This document shows positions 31,917 to 37,784 of a DNA stretch of 37,784 bases, piece after piece. A program made the translations under genes and the position numbers. Position 1 is the first letter of the stretch. The number at the start of each line of letters is the position of its first letter. The notes under the pieces are model-generated. The model ran no database searches. It was not told the DNA's origin and worked only from the letters and a program-made list of their open reading frames with translations. This DNA is from Minwuiaceae bacterium (GTDB lineage: Bacteria; Pseudomonadota; Alphaproteobacteria; Minwuiales; Minwuiaceae), in assembly GCA_028278525.1 (NCBI GenBank), contig JANQEE010000046.1, positions 1 through 37,784 on the forward strand, in the 5' to 3' direction.

Positions 31917-32954
31917 TCAAGCCCCCTGAAACATCGTCCGTATGTCCACGGTCGAGCGCTTCCCCAGATCGTCGAAATTGTTCCCAATCCATTCGTCCGC
32001 CGCGAGCCGCCCGACATCGAACAGATGCCTTAAGAAATCCCACTCGGCGTTCATCTTGCTCGACGCGCCCAGCGGTTTGATTTCCTCCTCCGCCTCGATC
32101 CGATGCACCAGAATATGGTTGTAGTGCTTGGGATCCAGCTTGCCGTCCTCCAGCAGCCGGGCGACGAAGTCGATCGCGCGGAACTCCTTCAGCAGGCTGG
32201 AATTGAACGAGATCTCGTTCACCCTGTTCAGGATCTCCCGCGCCGTCTGCGGCGTGCCCGGCCTGGTGATCGGATTGATCTGCACGATCACCACGTCGTT
32301 CGATGTGCAGGCGTTGTAGAACGGGAACAGCACCGGGTTGCCCATATAGCCGCCGTCCCAATAGGGCGCGCCGTCGATCTCCACGGCCTGGAACAGGAAC
32401 GGCAGGCAGGCCGACGCCATCACCATGTCGGCCGTCAGCCCGTGCCGGTCGAACACTTTCACGCGGCCGGTCTCCACGTTGGTCGCGGAGATGAAGACCT
32501 TCATCCTGTCGCAGCTTCTCACCGTCTCGAAATCGACCACGCTCTCCAGCACGTCGCGCAGCGGGTTGATGTTCAGCGGATTAAACTCGTAAGGGGAGGC
32601 GAGGCGGCTGAACAGATCGAAGAAGATGTAGCTCGGCGATGAATCCAGGTTCCAATTGCCCATGAACACATCGATGGGGGAGCGCTGGATCGGACTGCCG
32701 CGCCCGGCGTCGCTGACCGCCTTCCAGAAGCCGTGCAGCTTCTCGCGCGCGCCTTCGGGTCCGTCCTGCATAACGCCGTCGGCAACCACGGCCGCGTTCA
32801 TCGCCCCGGCGCTGGTGCCGCTGATCGCCTCGATCTCCAGTCTTTCGTCTTCCAGCAGCCGATCCAGCACGCCCCAGGTGAAGGCGCCATGCGCGCCGCC
32901 ACCCTGCAGGGCCAGGTTGACCGCCTTTTTCTTGCGTGTCGGCCGACGGCTCAT
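31917..32954 (-). CDS. Patatin-like phospholipase/acyl hydrolase
   Basis: 345 residues. The patatin dyad is visible: oxyanion GGGAHGAF (18-25), nucleophile Ser48 in GTSAG, and catalytic Asp200 in DGGYMGN. The basic N-terminus (MSRRPTRKKK) is not a signal peptide. It would release fatty acids from acyl lipids. The length (about 350) and the C-terminal helical domain match bacterial patatins found beside 3-hydroxybutyrate dehydrogenase. Its ATG overlaps the dehydrogenase's stop as ATGA, giving one operon; an intracellular lipase for PHB-granule or membrane-lipid turnover is a reasonable inference. Confidence 0.9.
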   Translation of the reverse strand: MSRRPTRKKKAVNLALQGGGAHGAFTWGVLDRLLEDERLEIEAISGTSAGAMNAAVVADGVMQDGPEGAREKLHGFWKAVSDAGRGSPIQRSPIDVFMGNWNLDSSPSYIFFDLFSRLASPYEFNPLNINPLRDVLESVVDFETVRSCDRMKVFISATNVETGRVKVFDRHGLTADMVMASACLPFLFQAVEIDGAPYWDGGYMGNPVLFPFYNACTSNDVVIVQINPITRPGTPQTAREILNRVNEISFNSSLLKEFRAIDFVARLLEDGKLDPKHYNHILVHRIEAEEEIKPLGASSKMNAEWDFLRHLFDVGRLAADEWIGNNFDDLGKRSTVDIRTMFQGA

Positions 32955-33733
32955 TGCGCCGTCCACCCACCGTCGACCGGCAGTGCCGTGCCGGTGATCG
33001 ACGCCGCCGCGTCCGAACACAGGAACACCGCCAGCCCGCCGAGTTGCTCGGTGGTCACGAACTGCTTGGTCGGCTGCGCCGCCAGCAGCACGTCGCGCTT
33101 GACCTCGTCCTCCGTGATGCCGCGCGCCTTGGCCGTATCCGGGATCTGCGCGGCGACCAGCGGCGTCAGCACGTAGCCCGGGCAGATCGCGTTTACGGTC
33201 ACCCCGTGCTCCGCCGCTTCCAAGGCGATGGTCTTGGTCAGGCCCAGGATGCCGTGCTTGGCCGCGACATAGGCCGACTTGTACGGGGAGGCGACCAGTC
33301 CGTGCGCCGAGGCGATGTTGATGATCCGTCCCCATTCGCGCGCTTTCATGTCGGCCAGCGTCAGCCGGATGGTATGGAACGCGCTCGACAGGTTGATCGC
33401 GATGATCGCATCCCATTTCTCGGCCGGGAATTCCTCGATCGGCGCTACGTTCTGGATGCCGGCGTTGTTGACGACCACGTCGACCTGGCCGAAGTCGGCC
33501 GCGGTCTTGGCCACCATGTCGGCGATCTCCTCGGGCTTGGTCATGTCGGCGCCGTGATAGCCGACCTTGACGCCGTGGCTGTCCGCCAGTCCGGCGCGGG
33601 TCGCCTCGATTTCGCCGGCGTCGCCGAATCCGTTCAACATCACGTTCATGCCGGCTGCGGCGAAACTCTCGGCGATGCCGAGGCCGATGCCGCTGGTCGA
33701 GCCGGTGATAATGGCGTTTCTGCCTTTGCTCAT
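32951..33733 (-). CDS. bdhA: 3-hydroxybutyrate dehydrogenase (SDR family)
   Basis: 260 residues, cytoplasmic. NAD-binding TGSTSGIG (10-17), NNAG (89-92), and catalytic Asn114, Ser142, Tyr155 and Lys159 (NIASAHGLVASPYKSAYVAAKHG). The wording of GLVASPYKSAYVAAKHGILGLTK and ICPGYVLTPLVAAQIP is that of D-3-hydroxybutyrate dehydrogenases, which interconvert 3-hydroxybutyrate and acetoacetate. GGAGC lies upstream of ATG. It sits between acetoacetate decarboxylase, 32 bp upstream, and patatin, overlapping by 4 bp. Together they point to ketone-body or PHB metabolism. Confidence 0.93.
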   Translation of the reverse strand: MSKGRNAIITGSTSGIGLGIAESFAAAGMNVMLNGFGDAGEIEATRAGLADSHGVKVGYHGADMTKPEEIADMVAKTAADFGQVDVVVNNAGIQNVAPIEEFPAEKWDAIIAINLSSAFHTIRLTLADMKAREWGRIINIASAHGLVASPYKSAYVAAKHGILGLTKTIALEAAEHGVTVNAICPGYVLTPLVAAQIPDTAKARGITEDEVKRDVLLAAQPTKQFVTTEQLGGLAVFLCSDAAASITGTALPVDGGWTAQ

Positions 33734-33765
33734 GATTTTAAAGCTCCTTTATCGATCTCGATTGA

Positions 33766-34509
33766 CTACGCCAGGTAGTCGTGAATGACGCGGCCGAACG
33801 GCAGGGTCAGGTCGGCCTTGAAGTGGCGGCCGCCGATCACCCGTTTCACCGGCAGGTCCGCGACCGGCGCGTTGACGTGCGGCACCAGGTGCAGCCTGGC
33901 CGGCCCGCCGTAGTTGAACGTCACGTCGATCTCCGTGAGGTTGTAGGCGACCAGTTGCGCGACCAGCGGCTCGCCCGAAACGCAGGGCAGCAGCTTCAGG
34001 TTCACCTGGGTCTTCTTCAGCGACTCGTTCCGCCGGGCCGGGTCCTTGATCAGGTTCTCGTGCTTGTAGGCCATGGTGCCCATGGCGACCGTCTGGCCGG
34101 CGTAATCCAGCGTGCCGGTCAGGGTATCGGTCTCGACGGTCAGCCTCGGCTCGCCCCAGCGCTTCGGAAAGCCCCAGATCTCGCGGCCGGCGCTGATCGG
34201 CGGCTCGTCGTTCAGGAACATCATCGCCGTGTAGTTGACGTCCTCGCCCAGGAAGCGGCAGGGGATCACCACGCCGGATTCCTGGTAGCTGCCGAACCCG
34301 GAACTGTCCGGCATGTTGATCCATTCGTAGAACACCTGGTTGGAGCCGTCGGGCTCCAGCGGCTCGGGCACCATCCTGCGGATGGCGTCCGGATCGCTTT
34401 CGTAGACGACAATGAAATACTCGCGGTCGAGGAACCGGTAGGGCCCGGTCGGATAGCTCGGGTTGCCGGGCGGCATGGACGGCAGGGAAAGGATCTCGTC
34501 GGGTGTCAT
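33766..34509 (-). CDS. Acetoacetate decarboxylase
   Basis: 247 residues. The Schiff-base lysine is Lys116 in REIWGFPKRWGEP, with the matching Glu77 (SYQESGV) that in the clostridial enzyme is Glu76 near Lys115. Its reaction would be acetoacetate to acetone plus CO2. The start was set at ATG 34509, since the alternative ATG 34521 overlaps the ribosome site GGAGG that serves 34509. Because the family includes non-decarboxylating relatives, activity is inferred, but both active-site residues are present and the neighbour makes acetoacetate. First gene of the three-gene operon with bdhA and patatin; its promoter must lie in 34510-34732, where I see no other gene. Confidence 0.88.
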   Translation of the reverse strand: MTPDEILSLPSMPPGNPSYPTGPYRFLDREYFIVVYESDPDAIRRMVPEPLEPDGSNQVFYEWINMPDSSGFGSYQESGVVIPCRFLGEDVNYTAMMFLNDEPPISAGREIWGFPKRWGEPRLTVETDTLTGTLDYAGQTVAMGTMAYKHENLIKDPARRNESLKKTQVNLKLLPCVSGEPLVAQLVAYNLTEIDVTFNYGGPARLHLVPHVNAPVADLPVKRVIGGRHFKADLTLPFGRVIHDYLA

Positions 34510-34732
34510 CGCGGCCTCCATCGGACGATCATCATCGGCCCGCGCGGATCGCGCCGGCCGAACCGTTTCACTTTGCCCGTTGGACGTTGCTTCCCTATGT
34601 CCGGGTGTTGTGTCGCCCGGCGTCTTTTATGATGCGGCCGCCGTATCGGCGTGCCGTGCGGCCATGCTGGTTTCGATGGCCCGACGCGAACTTTGGTTAC
34701 ACTACGCCGCTACAATACGTGCGCGTTCTATC

Positions 34733-35584
34733 TCATACACCAAGTTTTTGCCGGCCTGCCGCCACGGCGGCATCAACGAACTGCATCAGCCCGCCGCGCC
34801 GGTCGGCCAGGCTCAGGATCTGCTCGGCGGTCGCCACGGCGCCGACGAAGCCTTGCCGGTGCCATTGACCCGGCGGCGGCAGTGCCGGCAGGTCTCCGGC
34901 ATCCAGGTGCGGCCACGGATTGATATAGAAGTAGGGCTGCGCGTAAGCCTCGTCGCCGGGCGCCATGCCGATACCGATCGCCCGCGCCGCCTCGAAATCG
35001 CCCTCTTCCAGCCCGACCAGCGTCGCGATGTCGAAGTGGTGCGGCCAGCACCGCACCGGCGACGGCCCCGGGCTCAGCCGGATCAGCTTCGCCTGCTGCG
35101 CCTCCAGCATGTCGGCTGCCGCCTCGAACCACCGGCCCAGCTCCGCCAGGGCGTCGCCATGCGCGCCGACGGAATAGGCGGCCCCGTCGGCGACCGGGTG
35201 GGCCGGCATCTCATACGGCAGCTCCACCGGGCTCGCCGGCTTCAGGCCGAAGCGCGCAAGTTGTTCGTCGACGAACAGGCCGGCTTGCGAGTCCCGTTGC
35301 CCGTCCAGCCCCTTCGTCTCGGCGATTTCGTCGCCGTTCATCGCCAGTAGGGTCAGGTCGAACAGGCGCAGCCCGATCCGAGCCTCGTTTTCGTTCAAAG
35401 GCTGCGACACCAGCGCGCCGTGCCGGTGGTCCCAGGTCAGGCTGGAATGACTGTCGTCGGAGCGCGCGACCAGGTTGGCCCGCGCCGCCCTGGTCGCCCA
35501 CTGCGCCGCATGGTGCGCGGACTCCCGCGCCGCGGTCAGGTCGGTCGGCGCGACGCCGCCGAGTATCGCCCAGTCCAGCGCCAT
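34733..35584 (-). CDS. Conserved hypothetical protein, function unknown
   Basis: 283 residues, no signal peptide or membrane segment. Composition is normal for a soluble protein, with striking conserved-looking pieces: LSPGPSPVRCWPHHFDIATL, AYAQPYFYINPWPHL and LPPPGQWHRQGFVGAV. The His-His-Asp in CWPHHFD and the aromatic YFYINPWPH look like a binding site, but I cannot name a family. ATG 35584 has GGAGGGG directly upstream within the previous gene's end, the strongest translation signal in this group. It is co-transcribed with the membrane protein at 35585, adjacent with no gap. The bdhA operon lies downstream but is probably separate. Confidence 0.7.
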   Translation of the reverse strand: MALDWAILGGVAPTDLTAARESAHHAAQWATRAARANLVARSDDSHSSLTWDHRHGALVSQPLNENEARIGLRLFDLTLLAMNGDEIAETKGLDGQRDSQAGLFVDEQLARFGLKPASPVELPYEMPAHPVADGAAYSVGAHGDALAELGRWFEAAADMLEAQQAKLIRLSPGPSPVRCWPHHFDIATLVGLEEGDFEAARAIGIGMAPGDEAYAQPYFYINPWPHLDAGDLPALPPPGQWHRQGFVGAVATAEQILSLADRRGGLMQFVDAAVAAGRQKLGV

Positions 35585-35977
35585 TTACCCCTCCTTGGCC
35601 GCCGGCCGCGGCCGGAATTCCTCCCCCAGCATGCGCATCGCCAGCCGGCATTCCGTCAGCAGCGTCGCGACGGCGACCAGCACGGCAAGCACCGCCAGGC
35701 AGACGGTCGCTGTGACGAATCCGTGCGGCGGCCGGTCCAGCAGAAAGATCAGCCCGCCGCCGATGCTGGAGATCGCCAGCACCAGCACCGCCACATATAG
35801 AGCGATCAGCGCGATGTGGAACCTGCGCGCCCGCCGCAGCAGGCCGTCCGGGTCCGGGCCGCCCGGCCCGCGCGCCGGCCCTTCCAACTGGCCGAACCGC
35901 GCGGCCGTCGACAGGATCAGCAGGCCGACGCCCGGAATCAGGATCACCGGCTGCAGCAACACGCCGAAGACGTCCAT
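35585..35977 (-). CDS. Small inner-membrane protein, DUF2721-like
   Basis: 130 residues with three hydrophobic segments: VLLQPVILIPGVGLLILSTA, FHIALIALYVAVLVLAISSI and VTATVCLAVLAVLVAVATLL, with a final basic/Pro tail (RPRPAAKEG). The first-segment STAARFGQL and the RRARRFHIALIALY stretch match what I recall of DUF2721. No function is established for the family. Stop codon directly adjoins the next gene's start. It begins 10 bp after the 41-codon chimeric relic, so was probably co-transcribed with the original Rieske/TPP gene. Confidence 0.75.
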   Translation of the reverse strand: MDVFGVLLQPVILIPGVGLLILSTAARFGQLEGPARGPGGPDPDGLLRRARRFHIALIALYVAVLVLAISSIGGGLIFLLDRPPHGFVTATVCLAVLAVLVAVATLLTECRLAMRMLGEEFRPRPAAKEG

Positions 35978-35987
35978 CGTCCGGGCC

Positions 35988-36113
35988 TCAGACCAGTTCG
36001 GCGTCGGTCATGATCTCCACCAGCGCCGGGCCGTTGTGCGCCAGCCCCTCGGGCAGGGCGTCCGCCTCGGCCACCTTGTGCCAGACGTGCTCTTGCGCTG
36101 CAGTCTCTCCCAT
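35988..36113 (-). pseudogene. 41-codon remnant with Rieske-type start and TPP-enzyme-type end
   Basis: The frame from ATG 36113 reads MGETAAQEHVWHKVAEADAL, then PEG, then LAHNGPALVEIMTDAELV and TGA. The first 23 residues look like the N-terminus of a Rieske [2Fe-2S] domain (HVWHKVAEADALPEG). The last 18 look like the C-terminal end of a thiamine-pyrophosphate enzyme (HNGPALVEIMTDAELV). I recall large proteins that fuse an N-terminal Rieske domain to a POXB/ALS-like TPP enzyme; here almost the whole middle would be deleted in frame, leaving both ends. GGGGACAG precedes the ATG. A genuine tiny protein or an assembly join is also possible. Confidence 0.55.
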
Positions 36114-36204
36114 CTGTCCCCTGTGTCCCCCGCCGTTCGGCCCGTTTTGCTTGCGACCCGTTGGATGCAGCGGAAACCAGAGACGTTACAGGCGGATGAC
36201 AGTT

Positions 36205-36516
36205 CTATGTCCGGCGCGCTGCGAGCACGGCCTTGATCAGGTCTTCCGGCACGGCATCCGGCACCGCCGCCGCTGGGTCCTCGAAGGTCTTCTTGCCGAC
36301 CTCGACCGTGCGTCGGTAGGCGGCGAGATAGTCGCGGCACTCCCGGCAGATCTTCAGGTGGAAGTCGAACACCGCGCGCTCGCGGGCGGGCAACTCGTCC
36401 TCCAGATACGCGAGAATGAAGCTCTCGAACTCCGCGCAGGTGATCATCAGCGGCATATGCTTCAGCATCATGCCCTTCATCCAACGCATCGGACCGGTGC
36501 GGCGGCCGTCCGTCAT
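36205..36516 (-). CDS. Anti-sigma factor, zinc-finger (zf-HC2/ZAS) type
   Basis: 103 residues. The zinc motif is Cys27...His53-x3-Cys57-x2-Cys60 (TCAEFESFILAYLEDELP ... FHLKICRECRDYL), the usual HC2 arrangement that clamps an ECF sigma factor. There is no membrane segment, so it is a cytoplasmic anti-sigma that could respond to redox or metal changes at the zinc site. The ATG overlaps the stop of the sigma gene as ATGA, ensuring matched synthesis. An alternative start at Met10 or later would leave the zinc motif intact. Confidence 0.85.
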   Translation of the reverse strand: MTDGRRTGPMRWMKGMMLKHMPLMITCAEFESFILAYLEDELPARERAVFDFHLKICRECRDYLAAYRRTVEVGKKTFEDPAAAVPDAVPEDLIKAVLAARRT

Positions 36517-37184
36517 GTGGCCTCCCCCCGCAGCAGCGGCTCCAGCAGCTTCTTCAGCGCCGATCGGGCGCGGTGCAGCCGCACCTTCACGTTGCTCTCG
36601 CTGATCTCCAGCAGTTCGGCCACTTCCGCCGTCTCCAGTTCTTCGATGTCGCGCAGCATCAGCACGATACGGTAATTGTCCGGCAGTTCACCGATCTTTG
36701 ACAAGACCAGCGCCCGCACGCTCTCCCGCTCGACGATTTCTTCCGTCGAGGCGAGGCGGGGCCACGGCGCCTCGATCCGGCAGGCGTTTTCGTCGAATTC
36801 CGGCATCAGCGGGTCGATCGGCTGTTCGTTCAGCCGTTTCATGGCGCGCAGCTTCATCAGCGCCTGGTTGACGGTGATCCGGTGCAGCCAGGTCTTCAGG
36901 CGCGACCGCCGCTCGAAACTGCCGATTTTCTGAAAGGCGTTCAGCAGGGCTTCCTGCACGCAGTCGTCGGCCAGCCCGTCGTCGCGCAGCAGGCGGAAGG
37001 CCACGGCCCGCATCCAGCCGATGTGGGTACGCACCAGGCGCTCGGCATGGCTTTCGCTGCCGGCGACCACGCCGTCGATCAGTTCGTCTTCCTCGGCGTC
37101 CCGACCCTCGGCCGCCGGCGCTGTTTTAAGCAAAGACTCGACCAACCCACTTGCCGTCTCTGTCGCCCGCAGCTTACACGGCAA
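36513..37184 (-). CDS. ECF-family RNA polymerase sigma factor
   Basis: 223 residues. Region 2 is DELIDGVVAGSESHAERLVRTHIGWMRAVAFRLLRDDGLADDCVQEALLNAFQKIGSF, with region 2.4 continuing SRLKTWLHRITVNQALMKLR. Region 4 is LPDNYRIVLMLRDIEELETAEVAELLEISESNVKVRLHRARSALKKLL. The acidic linker between them is longer than average. Start is uncertain: TTG 37184 or an internal TTG ahead of VESLLKTAP; no ATG precedes region 2. The first gene of a sigma/anti-sigma pair; its regulon target is not visible, though self-regulation is common. The promoter lies in or beyond the VOC gene end. Confidence 0.9.
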   Translation of the reverse strand: MPCKLRATETASGLVESLLKTAPAAEGRDAEEDELIDGVVAGSESHAERLVRTHIGWMRAVAFRLLRDDGLADDCVQEALLNAFQKIGSFERRSRLKTWLHRITVNQALMKLRAMKRLNEQPIDPLMPEFDENACRIEAPWPRLASTEEIVERESVRALVLSKIGELPDNYRIVLMLRDIEELETAEVAELLEISESNVKVRLHRARSALKKLLEPLLRGEAT

Positions 37185-37208
37185 GTCGGCGGACCGAAAC
37201 GCAAACCG

Positions 37209-37598
37209 TCAGGGCTCTTCGTTCAACGGCACGCCGTCGGCCGGACCCGTCGCCTCGCTGCCCATGCGCAGGCGGTGGCCGTCCAGGTCCTCGACATTCA
37301 TCTCGCGGACGCCCCAGGGAAACGTGGTCGGCGCCTGGCGGATGATCGCGCCGCGTTTTTCGTACTCCGCGTGCAGCGCGTCGACGTCGTCGATGAAGAC
37401 CGAGATCCACATGCCCGGCCCGCCCTGTCCGTCCTGGCAGAGAAAGACCCGGACATCGCCGCGGGAGACGCAGGCATAATCCGCCGGCTCGCCCCATTCC
37501 CATTCCTTTTGGAAACCCAGCTTCTCAACGTAGTAGGCGATGGCGGCGGGCACGTCCTTCACGTTGAAGATTGGTATCGCGGCATGGAAATGGTTCAT
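37209..37598 (-). CDS. VOC-superfamily (glyoxalase/bleomycin-resistance-like) protein
   Basis: 129 residues of beta-alpha-beta-beta-beta modules. The first is FHAAIPIFNVKDVPAAIAYYVEKLGFQKEWEWGEPADYACVSRGDVRVFL and the second WISVFIDDVDALHAEYEKRGA to VREMNVEDLDGHRLRMG. Candidate metal or ligand residues are His5 and Glu in the second module (MNVEDLDGH). Function among dioxygenases, antibiotic binders and isomerases cannot be chosen. GGAG (37608-37611 on the minus strand) precedes ATG 37598, just inside the large palindrome, so its leader lies in the repeat's left arm. Confidence 0.88.
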   Translation of the reverse strand: MNHFHAAIPIFNVKDVPAAIAYYVEKLGFQKEWEWGEPADYACVSRGDVRVFLCQDGQGGPGMWISVFIDDVDALHAEYEKRGAIIRQAPTTFPWGVREMNVEDLDGHRLRMGSEATGPADGVPLNEEP

Positions 37599-37606
37599 GG
37601 GGGCAA

Positions 37607-37784
37607 CTCCGGCGGTCGTGGGGGCGTCGGTTATTCAGAGTCTGTTCAAGAATGCCTAGCCGGCCCGCTCCCCCGTCCCAACCACCCACACAGGGTACCC
37701 TATGGGTGGTTGGGACGGGGGGGGGGGCCGGCTAGGCATTCTTGTACAGACTCTGGATAACCCACGCCCCCACCACCGCCGGTG
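37607..37784. repeat. GC-rich palindromic element, copy 3, with arms of about 82 bp
   Basis: Left arm 37607-37688 and right arm 37703-37784 are near-complete reverse complements, differing at about seven positions, around a 14-base loop with AGGGTACCCT. The core equals copy 1 (GTCCCAACCACCC), the outer stem differs (GCCTAGCCGGC). The right arm contains an 11-G run where the left arm predicts GGGGGAGCGGG. The window ends inside the right arm. The mismatches argue against a simple foldback sequencing artefact. Confidence 0.88.

Noticed and set aside
36008..36484. A 158-codon minus-strand frame overlapping the anti-sigma gene
   Set aside because: It is in a different frame from the zinc-finger protein and the 41-codon relic, and its sequence is Arg/Gly/Pro-rich without motifs.
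37716..37728. The 11-G run as a phase-variation tract
   Set aside because: It is not in or next to a promoter in a useful position and lies in a palindrome arm near the window end, where sequencing or assembly error is likely.

Overview
The window is about 65% GC, densely coded and chromosomal in character. It suggests an alphaproteobacterium, probably Rhodospirillales-like. Reasons: the mix of ABC and TRAP solute transporters, an iron-sulfur/molybdopterin hydroxylase, a BdhA-type 3-hydroxybutyrate dehydrogenase, a 48-residue basic protein of a type I know from alphaproteobacteria, many palindromic intergenic repeats, and GTG/TTG starts with ATGA-type gene overlaps. Taxonomy is inferred from gene content only. 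I see no rRNA, tRNA, CRISPR array, prophage or transposase.

Layout. (1) 1-6531: a branched-chain-type ABC importer (permease, Tat-exported binding protein, second permease, two ATPases) followed by an amidase-signature amidase; probably an amide or nitrile-derived nitrogen/carbon uptake unit. (2) 6689-8364: a MarR regulator and a Tat-exported Acg-type nitroreductase, with a 36-bp perfect inverted repeat in front. (3) 8603-10404: cold-shock protein, small basic protein and fatty-acid desaturase. (4) 10427-15391: a predicted outer-membrane barrel with an FNR/FixK-type box, an AEC carrier, a methyltransferase and a large helical-repeat lipoprotein. (5) 15531-22485: an MBL-fold hydrolase divergent from a TRAP importer, then a two-subunit molybdenum hydroxylase. 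(6) 22582-24188: a hypothetical protein and a PEP-CTERM-like exported protein with a candidate sigma-54 promoter. (7) 24194-26007: an AraC regulator divergent from an alpha/beta hydrolase. (8) 26070-31802: a complete cecR-ybhG-ybhF-ybhS-ybhR type efflux operon. (9) 31917-34509: acetoacetate decarboxylase, 3-hydroxybutyrate dehydrogenase and a patatin (ketone-body/PHB-linked). (10) 34733-37598: an unknown protein, a DUF2721-like membrane protein, a 41-codon chimeric relic, an anti-sigma/ECF sigma pair and a VOC protein.

The least-explained structure is a family of long GC-rich palindromes with a conserved AGGGTACCCT-like loop, present at both window ends and at 19379-19461. Their stems show compensatory changes. 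The window begins and ends inside copies, so it may be a contig broken at this repeat. Other notable items are the Rieske/TPP chimeric relic at 35988-36113, the FNR-type box at 11438, the sigma-54-like promoter at 23333, the MarR operator at 8329, and intercistronic hairpins placed just after the binding-protein gene in both importer operons.
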